Numbered from the stretch's first letter, positions 1 to 13,307 are shown. The stretch is 64,000 bases of DNA from Cristatella mucedo (GCA_009760855.2 WPIO01000002.1:7081001-7145000), one strand, 5' to 3'. Notes: generated by a model not told the origin, from the letters alone. Program-made: numbers and translations.

Positions 1-504
1 GGCGGTCGCAGGCGGGACCGCTCGCTCAGCCAGCGATGCAGCGCTCCGATCCGCCGCCGCCGCCGCCGCCACGACGGCGGCCGCCAAATGTACGTCGTGG
101 GCGCACGGTTGCAGACCTGCTTGCTCCCACGCGTTCGATCGGTCGGCGCCGCTGAGGCTCTGCGGCGCGACGAGAGCCGCGGCGCGCCGGCACTCAGCGC
201 AGGAGGCCGGGTTTGAGAAACCGCCGTCAGCTCTCGAGGCCGATGGCGCTCCGACTAGCGGACGACGCTTTCTCGAATCTCCCTGTGCGTTTCTGCTGCT
301 CCGGCGGCGGCGGTGGCAGATTGTAAGGAGTCTCGCGAAGAGAGAAGCGCGGACGTGAGCGATAAAAGAGAGAAACTTATCTGTATTCCTCTAAAAGCGT
401 ACAGGGTTCGATGAATCGCAGCAGTGGCTGTGTCGGGAAATACACCCTACATTAGCAGCCAGACGCTGCACTGTGTCAACTGCTTAGTCGTTGGTCGCAG
501 AAAA

Positions 505-682
505 GGCGTGGTGAGCCGTGATGGCCCACTTGGTAAGGCGGTTACTTTACGCGACCTCGAGGTCGTGGGTTCGAATCCTGCGGCTGGCGATCCTTTATTG
601 CCGCTGCAAGCGGTGTTAATAGCCTTTAAGGCTCTCCTGCTGCAATGCAAAAAGAGGAGTTAAATCAGCTAGTATTTTTTCG
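505..682 (+). repeat. SINE-A copy (tRNA-derived SINE)
   Basis: The first 80 bases look like a tRNA gene with an A-box-like stretch and a perfect B box (GGTTCGAATCC at about 570-580). They are followed by a body with a CCGCTGCAAGCGG hairpin and a TAGCCTTTAAGGCT palindrome, then GAGGAGTTAAATCAGCTAGTA and a T run. The same unit recurs at 17,508, 34,985 and 47,200, always on the plus strand. Multicopy status and the non-tRNA body argue for a Pol III-derived SINE rather than a functional tRNA. Confidence 0.8.
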
Positions 683-2754
683 CGATAGCTACAGCAGCAG
701 CCGTCACATACAACGTTCGCTTCCTGCCACAGGATGCCGTGTGGGCGTAGCCATGTTGCCCCGCCCTAGCCTGACAGAGTAGGAGTGCATAACGTCTCTG
801 CAGCCAGGTTATTACCGGTGATTGGGTGGAGGCATGAGTGAATGGCCACCCTGTGATGCAATATTTTTCCGCCGGTCTCTCGTTCAGCATCCGGAGTCGT
901 GAGTGGACGTGTGGTCCGTCTCCGGCTCGCGGACGTGTACTGCTCGCAAAGAGTATTGCGAATTCGATTACATCATAGAGGTCAGTGACTCTTTCTGCTA
1001 TGGGTGCTGGCTGCACCATATACACGCTCGTGTCACGTCAGGGTCACCAATAATTAGGTGGAGTCTTCAGCTTAGCGCCTGGAAGGTTAACGAGCGTGTA
1101 TGTGGTCGGCGCGGCTCTTGCGGCTACCTCCGCGAGAGCTTAGCCGCAGCGAACGCGAATACGAGGTCGCAGGTCGGAGGAGGAAATTAAGCGACGGCGC
1201 CTTCGGCGGCCACGAAACGAACGCGCCACTATAGGCTAGAATAGGCGGGAAACCGAAGTCAGTCGGCTGCCTGGGCGGCCTGGGCGGCTAGCGCCGCGCT
1301 CGTCGCGCGCGCGAGCTCGCGCGCTTCGTCGGCGACTGGCCGTGATGGCGACGGGCGAGTGCGCAGTCACGGTCAGTCTCTTGTCGCGCTAGTCGCGGCG
1401 GTCGGCTCGACAGTCTCGTTGCGCGTCGCCACGATGTCTGGCGCTTCGCAACGCCGGGCGCTTCGCGTCGCTTCGCCGCACTCGCAGGCGGCCCACGTGC
1501 GCTCGCTGGAAGGACGACGCGCACCGGACATCGCTCTAGCGAGCTCTGTCGCAGGCGTGGTCCGGGTTGTTCTCGCGGAGTAGGGGAGCCGTTCTGCGAC
1601 ACAGCGAGCGAGGCATATTTATCGCGCCGCTTTTTTCCCTGGACCGGCGCCGTAATCGCGGTTTGCGCCCAGCGGCGGCGCGGGGCCCCGTGAGCAATCC
1701 CAGCCCGGCCCAGACTCGGCGCTGCCAATCTGCTTATCAGAACGCTTTGGCGTGCCGGTCCGAGGGCGGCGTAGAAGCCGTGCCGTCCGGTTCGGCGCGA
1801 CTTTTCTTTTTCTCAAAGCCATTAAATGCGTCAGCAGTGGAGATAGCCAGACCGCGTGAGCTGTCGGCGTAATGCGCCGCCGGGGAGAGAGACCCGTTTT
1901 TAGTGGCGGCATTCGAAGTCGGGGACGCGAGCACACGCGCGAACGCGTGCACGCACAATCGCTTGGCCCACCTCGCTTCTCCGCGGAGGAGCGCTTCGTC
2001 AACGTAAGCGTCAACCGACAGCTAGTCTGCGCCTTGCTGTCATCCTCTCGGTTGATCTGTAGCAGAATGGCCTGGTGGTGGTGGTGGAAAGGTGGTGGAC
2101 GTGAGTGCATCGAGCTGTTGCGAGCGTTCCCGTCGCCGTACGGCTTCTAGCACTGTGCTACTCTGACCGTATGTGTGTTTTTGTGTAATATAGATATTGA
2201 TATACGTATTTGCTGTATAGAAACACACATACATATGCATGTATGAAAGATAAGGATATTTTAAGATTGAAAAATCTGCACCCAAAAACTGATTTGATTC
2301 GGCGAAAGAGAGAGCTACCTGATCGCAGCGTCACTTCATTCAACCTCTCGAAGATAACATTCCATGCGCAATTCTCCAAAAGTCGGAAACAAATATGCAT
2401 CTATGGGGTTTCTCTCAAAGATCTACGAGGTGGTGCACTAGTTGGTAGAGGGGCGTTTAGAATGCTGTCATGCTCGCGGAGGTACGTCGCTACAGGCGCT
2501 ATTAGCGGGAGGAGTAAGCCTTTTCAAGGTCTCCGAGCTTGCTTGCGTCTTAAGCAGGCACAAAACTGCGTCCTGTGCAGCTGGTACACAAAAACTGTCT
2601 TGAGTTGAATTCAGTCTTTTGATTCAAGTGCAAAAAATCTACTAGATGCTTGCGATAGCCACCGCTGTGAACTGACGCTGGGAAGTTTATAGCAGAAGAG
2701 GAGCGCATTCATTAATTATGCTTAGCCTGCGGCGTATTGGGACACAGATGAAAG

Positions 2755-2756
<2 letters not shown>

Positions 2757-2830
<74 letters not shown>
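2757..2830. repeat. (AG)n microsatellite
   Basis: About 37 uninterrupted AG units. Serine/leucine reading frames across it are artefacts of the repeat. Confidence 0.97.
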
Positions 2831-2833
<3 letters not shown>

Positions 2834-3104
2834 TAGAAGGAGAGAGATATTATTATAGAGAGAGAAGGCGAGCGAGAGAGACTGCCAGCGTAAGAGACAA
2901 TTGCGGATTTTTGATTTGGACACAGCCAAGTATTCGCCACATACGGGTGCCGCCATCGTAATAGATTCTGCAGGTTTTTGAAAATGGAGTCCCAACGGTG
3001 ACGCCTATGGTTATCATTGAAAGCCCTACCGTCAGAAGTGAGAGAGAAAGAGACAGGGAGGTGCGTTCGCAGGAATAGAGAGGAAAGAGAGACGGTGATA
3101 GTTT

Positions 3105-3174
3105 ACGAGAGAGAGAGAGAGAGAGGGAGAGAGAGGGAGAGAGAGAGGAAGGCATGTGATAGAGCCTGAGGGCT

Positions 3175-3228
<54 letters not shown>

Positions 3229-3245
3229 TGAGAGGGAGAGAGAGG
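3105..3245. repeat. Interrupted (GA)n microsatellite
   Basis: Two GA-rich blocks (3,108-3,150 and 3,178-3,245) separated by about 30 bases of mixed sequence. Confidence 0.95.
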
Positions 3246-4057
3246 CAGCTGCTTAGAGTCTGGCAAACAATTGTAACTGGATGCGTCCCTGCTTATGCAC
3301 TACACTTATGTTTATATAAAAAGCGCATCAAGCTCAGTCTGCAGCGGTGACTGGTAAGCCAAAATTGATGAAGCAACCGATATCGATGAAGCAGGCATAT
3401 AGCAGGCATATAGTAAGCATATAGCAAGCATTGAGAGTGGAGAGAACAGCGTGAACTTAAAGAGTAGCCCTGACTCCTCAGCCGCAACACTCTCGCCGCG
3501 AGGCCCTATGGGACTTCCTGATTTGGTAACTTGCCCTTTATTCTGTCGTAGGGTGGCGAGTCTCTGCCGTTGCAAGACGCTTCCGCACGAGCATCGCGCA
3601 CGGCTTGCTCGATTTCCTCCTGCGGGCGACTGCCCGTAATTAGGCCAACTCCGAGCGCCTAATCGCTGAACGCGGGTAATGAGCCACATTTCGGACGAAC
3701 TTAAAAAGCGCGGGATACGGACGTCCCGTTTCGCATCCGCCATCGTCGTATGCGAGACGTCGACGGCCCTCGGCGGCCTGCAGGCAGGCCGGCTCGAGAA
3801 CGCGCAAGGCCCGAGGCCCCGATCGGCCTCTGCCTGCCTGGCGTAACGACGCCGGCGTCGGGCTGGGCCCGATCGGAACCTGGCTCGGCGTGCCTCGCGC
3901 GCGCCCGCGGGCTTGAGCAGCCACCGGTTGCCATGGAACGCAGCGAGAGTGTTCAGCGAGTCTTCGGAGACGCAAACGTAACAGGCAAAAGAGTCTTCCA
4001 TGTATCTATTTCGCGTTGCGTGTACATATGCAGGTAGAGCACAGAGGGAAATGACAC

Positions 4058-4195
4058 TCCGCACTGGTTTGGCCCAGGGGCCAAGGAGCTGTGACCTATG
4101 ACGACTGAGGTCGCGGGCTCGAGCTCTGCGGCGTATGCGAAGCGCCTGGGTGGAAGGGAAGTTCTCCAAGAGCGCTATACAAACGAGTTGTGTTT
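4058..4195 (+). repeat. Diverged SINE-B copy
   Basis: The order CTGGTTTGGCCCAGGGGCCAAGG, a GAGGTCGCGGGCTCGAGCTC B-box region, then GCGAAGCGCCTGGGTGG and AAGTTCTCCAAGAGCGCTATA matches the better SINE-B copy at 12,648. It is older than that copy and lacks the TA tail. Confidence 0.65.
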
Positions 4196-5307
4196 ACAAT
4201 TTTGCAAGAATCGCAAAGGGCGCAGCTTCGGGGTGTGTTGCGGCTTGCGAGACTGTGTGCCAAGCCCGCACATAGGTCCCCGCCGTCACCATTCGCCGAA
4301 AAGGTCCCCGCCGTCACCATTCGCCTACAGAGCGGCGAGGCGCTCGCGGCTCAGCCGACGAACGCAGTCTCTCAGCTAAATACCGAACGACGCGTTACAT
4401 ACCGACCGAGCGTACACAGAGAGCTCGTGCGGGGCGAAGTGCGAAGCGTGACCGTCGCGCCGCCGCCCTCATCGGCTCGCGCCGCCACCGCCGCAGGCGC
4501 TAGGTCGCCGTCTCCCGCTTTACCGCGCGACCGCCGGTCGGGCGGAGGCGGCAGCCGCGCTGGCCGCGATGGAGCGCGCCGCCGACGCGGTTTTTCAGAG
4601 TTGCGCGCCCTCTCCTTTGCAGATATCGAGCTCGGAGCTAATGACGTGATGCTACTTCTGCCTACGCTCTTGCTCGTGGGTAAGCGATGTTCTCGCGCGC
4701 GCGACTGCAGGCGCCGCGTGGTTGCCGCCGCGAAAGTGGCGGGGTTCGCGCAAGTGCCGCCGACGCCTACTTAAATGCGGCGGGCGTTGTGAAAGCTGAC
4801 GTCTAAGCCGACGGTGCGATCGAATAATGGACGCCGCCGATGAGAGATTTGTAAGCTAACGCCGGTAGTGTGAGTCGTTAGGACCGCTTGAAAATGAAAG
4901 TAAAAAGAAAGAGACTTTCGGCGGCCACCTGCACGGCATGAGTGGTGCAATTCGAGCGAGCTGCTATTAAGGCTTGCAAGCGGCAGAAGCAGCATGAAAT
5001 TGTAACATGCGACAGATGCTTCTGTCGCCCGCTCTAGCGGAGCGTCATGATCGCCGGGAGCAAGAACTTCAAGCCGAATTGTTCCGCTCTAAAAGCGTCC
5101 TGCCGCCTCGTCGTCAAGGTTCCGACGCCTCGCAGTGCTACCGACGGCAGCAGGTCTGCTGTCTCTAGTCAAGTGGCTGCTTGCTTCACGCAGTCGCCGC
5201 GGGGCCAAGTTGATACCGTACAGCCGTCGCATATTGCGGACGTGCACGCAGACTAGAAGCTTCTTTGATAAACGAGCGAGAGCTCTTCAAGACGAGCAGA
5301 TCCTTGG

Positions 5308-5393
5308 GTCAGCAGGCGAGGAAGGAGCAGGCGAGGAAGGAGCAGGCGAGGAAGGAGCAGGCGAGGAAGGAGCAGGCGAATAAGGAGCAGGCG
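5308..5393. repeat. 15-bp tandem repeat, about six units
   Basis: The unit AGCAGGCGAGGAAGG is repeated five times. The fifth unit carries AATAAGG, and a partial sixth follows. Because 15 is a multiple of three, it opens a repeating five-residue frame on the plus strand (Lys-Glu-Gln-Ala-Arg type), but no conserved protein surrounds it. Confidence 0.9.
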
Positions 5394-5665
5394 ACGTTCT
5401 TGCTGCCCTACGCTGTGAGTGTGTCAGTAGCTGAATTTAAAGCCAGCCCGATGAAGCTCGCAGGTGATGTCAACGACCCAGTTTCGTTGCCGGCGGCGGC
5501 GAGGACAAGAGCAGCGCCGCCGTGCAGGTGGAGACTACTTGCGGGCGTTGAAATTCACTTTCTTTCTCCTATCCTCTATTATTGGGCATCGGCCCGAGCT
5601 CTCTCCAATTTGGATTTCTAAAGCTCTACGGGCATCGAGCGGTCTTTAAAGCAAGATTTGCGGCA

Positions 5666-6346
5666 ATGCGATTTGCCTGTTTCTCTTGCTGCTGTTGTTT
5701 TTTTTTTTTAGCATTTTCAAGCGTTCTCGCAACGAGGACTGCTTTAGCCAATCCGCTGTCCGATGAGGCGTCTATCGCTAAACGAGCGCTCGACGAGACC
5801 GGAGCGTCTCTTCAAGCGAACGCGTCCGAAGCAGCCAGCCCTGGCGCGCCAGCTGCAGATGCAGCCACGATCGAGGCAGCCGAAGCGGAAGCACGAGGCC
5901 CGACGCCTGCCGCTGAAGAGGCGCAGTCCGCAGCGTCGCCCGACGGCGACGTCGCGCGGGAACCTACCGGCCGGGTGACCGGCGCGCAAGACGGAGTCGC
6001 TGCCACGCCGGCCGGAAGCGACAGCAGCGCCACCACCGCCGCTGCCGCCAGCGGCGCGGGAGCCTCGAATCCAGCGAGCGATTTCGCAGAGAGCTCCGAA
6101 GCGCCGCCGCACACGCCGACATCTGGGCCCTGGCAGTCGACGACTGATTTGACGACGGTATTGCAGAGCAGCAGTAGCAGCACCCAGACGTCGGGAAATG
6201 TAACGACGACGGCGGCGGCAAGTCCTGCCGAATCGCACGAGCTAGTGCTAATGGGCAGCCTGATACCGGTGGCGGGGGTGTTCGTCTTGGTTGTATTCGT
6301 CGCCGTCATCTGTACGGCGACGAGAAGACGCTCTAGGAGAAGGTGA
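5666..6346 (+). CDS. Putative single-pass type I membrane protein, mucin-like
   Basis: The frame opens at ATG 5,666 and gives 226 residues. I chose this start, rather than the in-frame upstream extension to 5,582, because it puts a hydrophobic signal peptide at the N-terminus (residues 1-28: a Cys/Phe-rich core, then a small-residue cleavage region around ALANP). The next 165 residues are Ala/Ser/Thr/Pro/Glu-rich with two N-glycosylation sequons (NAS near 50 and NVT near 180), as in a mucin-like ectodomain. A membrane segment of about 25 residues (roughly 193-218) is followed by the basic stop-transfer tail TRRRSRRR. I recognise no named family. The TGA stop sits inside AGAAGGTGAGG, which is also a good splice donor (donor GT at 6,342-6,343), so this may be an internal exon whose tail continues elsewhere. 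GC-rich DNA opens frames by chance, but the signal-peptide, ectodomain, membrane and basic-tail order is unlikely to be accidental. Confidence 0.5.
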   Translation: MRFACFSCCCCFFFLAFSSVLATRTALANPLSDEASIAKRALDETGASLQANASEAASPGAPAADAATIEAAEAEARGPTPAAEEAQSAASPDGDVAREPTGRVTGAQDGVAATPAGSDSSATTAAAASGAGASNPASDFAESSEAPPHTPTSGPWQSTTDLTTVLQSSSSSTQTSGNVTTTAAASPAESHELVLMGSLIPVAGVFVLVVFVAVICTATRRRSRRR

Positions 6347-9300
6347 GGCTGGTTCGACGGCGGCCGTCGGCCAGTGGCTGGCGGACCGGACCCCGGACCG
6401 CTAGCCAGCTAGTTCCACCGCTCACCGGACGGGACGCGGTGCTTCAGGCCCTCGCTCGAGCAATAGCGCTCGACGGCTATAGCCGGCTGGCACGGTGCCG
6501 AGCGCGACGTTCGCCTCTGCCGCCGCCGCCGCCGCCTATATTTATTGTCTCGCCGTCTCGCTGCCTCTCGGCGGATGTAGCGCGCCAGATTGCGAAGTGG
6601 AAGAGTGTGCGCAGCGGCCGCTCACTGCGCCGCCACTGCCGCCGCGGCGCCTACCGGCGCGCCGCCGCGGGCAATAGTCGAGCGTTGGCGGCGGCGGCTG
6701 GCCGCCGAGCAGCCGAAGAGGCTAAGGCGAGGATGGTGGCCGGCGCCGCGCTCGTGTCAGGCCGGCGCTGTGGCGGTGCGGCGGAAAAGGCACGGCGCAT
6801 CGCCGCCACCGCCGCCGCCTGCTCGCATTCGACGCCTCCTCGCAATCGCAAGGGACTATGGCGCGCATTTGACGCAGCAACCTGATCGACGGTCCGACGC
6901 TAGCTGACGGCCGACCTACCACCGTCGTCGCGCTGACGCTGGCGTTGGCGCGACCGTGGCAATCGGTCGGCCGGTCGACTGCGCGCGGACGGATGCGCCG
7001 CGGGCGCAGGAGAGCGGTCGCGCCGGCGGAGAGCGCGTCGCGAACGCGCTCGTGCGACTTCGCGGCTTGCGAGTCGCTCGCTCGCAGGTGATGGGGCTCG
7101 TCCGGAGGTCTTTCAAAACCCCGGCGGCTAGTCGCTGCGCTTTGCGCCCAAGGAGCGAGCGTCGTCTGAGCGCATAACGGTAAGACGCGTGGGCCGGAAG
7201 ACACGCCTGCCGACGCGCGTCAAGCCGGTACGCGCTCAGAAACTTGTTGGCGACAATCCGCAGTGTCTCAAGCGCGCGCGCGGTGCTTTGGTGAATACTT
7301 GGAGCGAGAGCAGCTGAAAGAGGGAAGAGAGAGAAGCAGAGAAAGAGAGCGAGAGAAGCAGAGAAAGCGAGAGAGAGGCAGAGAAAGCGGAAAATTCGTA
7401 ACAATTACAAATGCGCTTTTCCTATCGTTCTTGCCGCCTTGGATCGCAGACTCAACATCGGCTGCTCCAACTGCCCGACAGGGCCGCCTGACGAACTTCC
7501 TTGTCGCCGCCGCCGCTCAGTCGGGTCGCATTATTCTAGAGCCGTCACAATTCTAGAGCAATTGAGGAAGCAGCAGAACTGCTTGGCAAGCGACGCTACG
7601 TAGAGCAGGCGTAGCATCGGTGAGGCGGTGGATGCGAATACTGGTAGCGATCCGTTCTAACGCTCCTGAATTGCGAGATGTGAGGGAAACTTCAGCTGGG
7701 ACTAGGCCTGTGTTGTCTAACGGACTGCGAGCGACACCGCCCGCGATTTTGACCCAGGGAAACTGTTCAAAATACAAAGAATAAGTTAAGTATTTAATAA
7801 ATAATCTAGTATTATTAGTTATTATTTGTATTATTATAGTATTATATTATTATAGTATTATTATTAGTTATTATTAAAAATATATTGTTATAATAATTGA
7901 TAAATAATCTCCGTATTTAATAAATGAATATTCATTACGGAAACTGTTCACTACTCCGCACCATTTCTGTTGGGAAAGGTCTCTGCGATAATCTCTAGGC
8001 AACGCAATGAATCGTTACCGACGGAAGGAGGGCTCCAGCATGCTGACGCGAAATCTGCCGAGCGTCAGGGCGGTGCTCCAACCAGCGACCGGTAGTCGCT
8101 ACTGGTGGATTAAGCGCGTAGAAGGATATAAGCAACTTTGTTCGCACAGGTTTCCTCGACCGACAACTTAGCTCTAGTAAAGGCAGCGACAGTGCGTCGT
8201 TCATACTTTGACGAAGGCACGACGAGTCCTCGCGCGGCCCCACATCCACTCGACGTCTCGGCGCCGGCCGAGGAAAGTTCGATTAGCGACAGAAGCTTTG
8301 CGTTCAATTACAAATGAAGGCACTCTCTACGGCACACTGGCGCACAACTTGGAGTGCATCTGATTAAGAAACTCAATCCAATCAATCATTTCCGATTCAC
8401 CAACTGATAATACTTTCTTTCGGCACGAATCTCAATCTTGGGCCTGCTGCGATCGGCTGCATTTCACCAAATAGTAATTAATAATTCATTAGGTAGCAGA
8501 TTTCAAATTATTATTTTTCCTGACGTACAAAGTGTGTTTTCCTAATTCATTATGCGGGAAACGAAACAGAAAGTATCTAGTGTTCAACGCAAACTACTCT
8601 CCTGTGGTCAGCGAAATATTTTGAAATTCTTCTGGTTTTTAATGTTGAGTACGATGCAGACATCACGTTGGCACACAGGACACGTGTGCTGCGAATCTAG
8701 CCGCATTAGCCACCGCAAGGCTGACATAATTTTATGGGCCAGTATCTATTGAATTGCAGCAAAACAGGTGCCTCAAGCGCAGAATAATGAAGGGTCATAC
8801 TTTAATGATAGGGCGTGAAAAGCTAGCTCGCACTCAGCAGATGCGTTTTGCTACGGGTAAAGTCACATTATCAAGACGAGAGTAAAAGAGGTACTCCGTG
8901 AAATCTTTTGTTAGCATGTGCAAGGCCTACTAAGCGTACTACGGCATGCCTGTCGGGTATCAGCACAAGCCCTGCTGGGCACCTCATTTCACGTACGAAC
9001 AGAGAACGTGACGCCAGAGAACTCGAAGGTGAGATTAGCCATTGCTGCTATTACTTGCACAATATTGTGCAATACGTGGAATGTCATTTTTTAATTTATA
9101 TAATTCTGGTATGCGTACAGACCGATGCAGGAGAGAAAAGAGAGCCATGAAGTTTGTCATCCAAAGAATTTGAGGAGCCGACCGACCATCAGAGCAACTG
9201 TTACGTCTACACGGTAGACTTTTCAAAACTTCGAAATTAAAAAATTGTGCCTCTGCCATTATGTATCCACACTTCCCGTCACTTCCCGTCACCACCTCTC

Positions 9301-10055
9301 CGAAAGGACATCGGCCGTCTCCAGGATTGAGAAGCAATTGAGACAGCGAGTAAGATATTGCAGATCCAGATTTTAATTTGACGAGTGCTGCTGATGAGAG
9401 AAAGAAATACGTCCCCAGTCAGAAAGACCTCAACGATCAGATCAGAGGCCTTGGTCTTAACAAGTCCAATCTTGAGCTTCTGAAATATAGGTCACGGAGG
9501 GGAACTTGTTAGATAAAATTGTGTAGGTAACAGTTCTGAGAAAAATTCAGCAATATTTTTATCTTTAAATAAAATATTTTTCAATTTTAATTCATTTTTT
9601 AAATAAATAACAATGAACCACCAGAAGCAAGTTTTTCAGTCAGTTTTTTCATTGGAAACGAATTACTTTCGAGTTTAAACTCTCCTAGTCATAAAAGCAA
9701 AGTGTGGAGGAAATATTTGCCATTCTCTGTACGCCTAATGCCTGTGCAATTTGGAGACATGTACACCAACATGTACACATGTACACAAATTGTGTCACAT
9801 GGTCAAAAGAACTTATGGATAAGGCCCAAAGAAAATTTAATCTGTATTATTCAGTTACCAGGTGCCTAAATAGAGATTCATTCTCTTGGACGCTGTTCGA
9901 AATACGTACTAGTAATTTATCAATTATTGTTATTGCCGGCGGATATTGCTCGGTAGAGCAGTGAGTGATGAATGATGACTAGAAGTTCAGTCACAAGTCG
10001 GCCGTCGGTGGAGTGACGGGACCTACTTTCCAAGTTCCATTCTGAACTAAGTGTG
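6347..10055. other. Intergenic; GC-rich to about 7,560, then AT-rich, no gene seen
   Basis: Up to about 7,560 the DNA stays GC-rich with a GA-rich purine patch (7,310-7,390). From 7,770 to 7,930 it becomes almost pure A/T with ATT units, possibly an eroded LINE-A tail. From 7,940 to 10,050 I see only short, unrelated frames and no recognisable repeat. Confidence 0.5.
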
Positions 10056-10058
10056 GCC

Positions 10059-10122
10059 GGCTCGCATTAGGGAGGAGCGAAATAGCGCGTGGCGTCGACC
10101 TCTCACTCGATGCGAGCCTGTA
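10059..10122 (+). repeat. Left 64-bp direct repeat flanking a LINE-B insertion
   Basis: Starts GGCTCGC and ends GATGCGAGCCTGTA. A diverged direct copy (roughly three-quarters identical by eye) lies at 12,055-12,118. The two repeats sit exactly at the outer edges of the LINE-B plus 3'-flank block, as an unusually long target-site duplication would. Confidence 0.6.
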
Positions 10123-10810
10123 CAGCTAGCCATCACGTTCGATCCCTATCTAAGATTAGGAGATGTCTGCAAAAGGTGGCTTGCAAAAAATGTTGATATC
10201 TCTGTAGATCTATTAAATTCACTTTTGGCTCAGGTACCGAAGACAAAGTAACTAGGCCACTGCGGATGGTTATGAATATGGCTGTAAGGCTAGTTTGCAA
10301 ATCCCAGAGATTTGACCGCAAAGTTCTTACACTGACCCACAAGGCCCGCCATGGCTTGGCTCCTCCAAACCTAGCTGAACTGCTGCACCAGTTTCAGCCT
10401 CTTCGCGCCCTCAGGTCCAGTATGGACAATGAATTAGCTGTTTCATTCCTCCGCTTAAAGACCGTTGGCGACAGAAGCTTTAGCTCTGCAGGTCCTAGAC
10501 TGTGGAACTCGCTTCAACAATTCTTACGCAACGACGACTACTCTCGTGCTGCCGACTATGGCTCATCCTTTTCAGCGGTCCTGAGCTGCTACTTCTATGC
10601 TACTCACTACCTCAACTGCTCTCCTGACTCTGCTAAGCTGCCCACTTTCTTTGTGTTGTGTGAGATGAAGTCTGTTGGCTACCGAATGGGTACCGAAAGC
10701 CGCTTAGGCTGCGAGTGCACTATACAAAACTCCAATGCGTAACACCCACATAGTCCATATGGCTTTGTGGAGTTGGAGACGGAGATACGTTACATTAAAT
10801 TACATTTTGG
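10119..10810 (+). mobile_element. LINE-B 3' fragment (5'-truncated, L2/CR1-like)
   Basis: The translation of 10,266-10,742 carries the C-terminal part of an L2/CR1-type ORF2: HKARHGLAPPNLAELL, then an Arg-Ser-Phe-Ser-Ser-Ala-Gly-Pro-Arg-Leu-Trp-Asn-Ser motif. The 3' UTR reads GTAACACCCACATAG and ends in TTACATTAAATTACATT, the same end as the copies at 38,130-38,200 and, reversed, at 24,020-24,120. Stop codons and missing upstream domains make it dead. Confidence 0.85.
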
Positions 10811-11159
10811 GGAGGCCAAAGCTTCCCCACGCCAAGAAAGTGACTCCGAACAGGGGAGAATAATTCGGATGCACCAGAGTGCCTTCTTAGCTAACCTTAA
10901 ACTTTAACCTGCCACCCGCGAAATCAGACTAAAGATTCGTCGTCGGTGCACCCGACACACCGGCTAGCCTCTGCAGACAAACACATTCATACATACACGA
11001 CGACAGGATCTCTCTATAAAAAAATCATAGACTATTCTGGAAACGTACTCCTACGTACGTTCCAAAGATGTAGCTCTACTAAGGACTTGCTAGCCTTCCA
11101 AAGGAAATTACATTTCATTTTAGTCGAGCCTGATGCTATGCATTGAAGGCAGTATATGG

Positions 11160-11710
<551 letters not shown>

Positions 11711-12054
11711 CATAGATATTGCAAGGTATAGCATCTCCAGACCCATGGATATAGCAAGAAATTGGCTGGCCTCATTAGGAGAGCTTGAAACTGGCGAAGC
11801 AAGGGCCTGCTGCCCGGTGGATTTATTTAACCTTTAGTCTACAAAATATATTGAAGGCCGCCTCTGGAGAAATGCAATCAAGTAGCTCGCTGAAGGAGTT
11901 CCGCCCAGGTGGACCCTTAATACAAATGCGTGCACAAACTTTCTGGACAGCCCGAAGCTACGCGCTTTTGGCTTGCCGCTCGGACGTCATCAGTGGCATC
12001 TAAAAAGAAAGTTTTGCTCACGTGTCTCAAGCGTTTACCAAAGCATTATTGGTC

Positions 12055-12118
12055 GGCTCGCGTGAGGTAAATGCGAAATGGCGCGCGGCACAGAACTCCC
12101 ACTCGATGCGAGCTTGTA
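12055..12118 (+). repeat. Right 64-bp direct repeat flanking the LINE-B insertion
   Basis: Partner of 10,059-10,122. It shares GGCTCGC, GCGAAAT.GCGCG.GGC and CACTCGATGCGAGC.TGTA in the same order. It starts within about 20 bases of where similarity to the 23.2 kb flank stops. Confidence 0.6.
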
Positions 12119-12647
12119 TACAAGCTGACGTGCGCTTTGCAGCGAGCTAATTATGCCATAGACAGGCAGCTGAACTCGTGGCACGCTCCGATACTAGCTA
12201 AACAGAAGCTTGAAGGGTAAAGCCACTCGAACTTGGACCTCCTCTAAAGTTCTTCTGAGTGAAGATTAAAATCATTCAGTATTTTCCTTGTAATTAATCC
12301 AGGTTGTCAAGTTTAAGGCATTACAGAGTCTTCTGCGTTTTCCACGTGAATGCGTTTTTCAAATACGCAGCAGCAACCGGACCTTTAAAGCTTGACAGCG
12401 AGTCAGCGCATCTGCTATGATCGGGATCTGGATTAAGATCGGCGTTGGATGTCAAGGACTCGACCGATACGGAAACCCGCGGGAAGGATTTTGCTGAGTG
12501 CGGCGGATTTGGCGGGCCCCACCAAAATTCTGAGCACGACGTTGCGGTGGCGGCGGCGGTGGTGGGGGCGGGGGAAGGGGAGAGGCAAAGCGGGCCTGCG
12601 GAGCGACGCAGCTACGCGGCGGCGAGGGTCGGTGGCCTTAGCATCAT
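12119..12647. other. Anonymous stretch, no gene seen
   Basis: Mixed-composition sequence with a GGCGG/GGGG-rich patch at 12,545-12,600. There are no conserved frames and no recognisable repeat. Confidence 0.4.
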
Positions 12648-12959
<312 letters not shown>

Positions 12960-13235
12960 GCGCGAACCGCGACGCGGGCCACGCAGCCGACGGGTTCGCC
13001 GGCGATCACGTGTAGGCCCCGTGCGAGCGGGTCCGAGGGCGGTGGATAGATAAGGCATGCTGCCATGCCACCGGAGCGCCGAATTTAGAGCGCGAGAGGG
13101 AGGCCACGGTCAATTCCGGCGGAAGCGGAAGCGCTCCTGCTGCAAAACAGCTCGCGCGCCGCCGCCTCGGCGATGCCGCCGTGCGTCGCTTAGAGTCTCG
13201 TGCATAAGGTGCCCGAGCTACAGCGACTGCAGCTA

Positions 13236-13239
13236 GAGA

Positions 13240-13304
<65 letters not shown>
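13236..13304. repeat. (GA)n microsatellite
   Basis: About 34 GA units with one GG near the start. Confidence 0.97.

Positions 13305-13307
<3 letters not shown>

Larger units (their letters stand above)
1..5660. other. GC-rich, CpG-dense stretch without a supported gene
   Basis: The sequence is rich in CG dinucleotides and CCG/GGC triplets, for example a CCG run near 50-70. This opens many long reading frames on both strands by chance. None has a recognisable domain, and they overlap one another. Embedded are a SINE-A copy (about 505-680), a SINE-B copy (about 4,058-4,190), AG arrays (2,757-2,830 and 3,110-3,240) and a 15-bp tandem repeat (5,308-5,393). The base composition fits a CpG-island-like promoter region, possibly for the reading frame at 5,666, but no promoter element could be fixed. 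Confidence 0.5.

Noticed and set aside
505-590. tRNA gene
   Set aside because: B box is perfect, but the unit recurs three more times with the same non-tRNA 3' body, so it is a SINE head.
1288-2110. Several 100-160 codon frames on both strands
   Set aside because: Arg/Ala/Pro-rich, mutually overlapping and typical of CpG-rich non-coding DNA.
3312-4169. 285-codon minus-strand frame
   Set aside because: GC-rich DNA gives overlapping frames on both strands here, the frame runs antisense through a SINE-B, and no domain is visible.
5308-5393. CRISPR-like or coding repeat
   Set aside because: Units are contiguous without spacers, and the host is an animal genome. It is a simple 15-bp tandem repeat.
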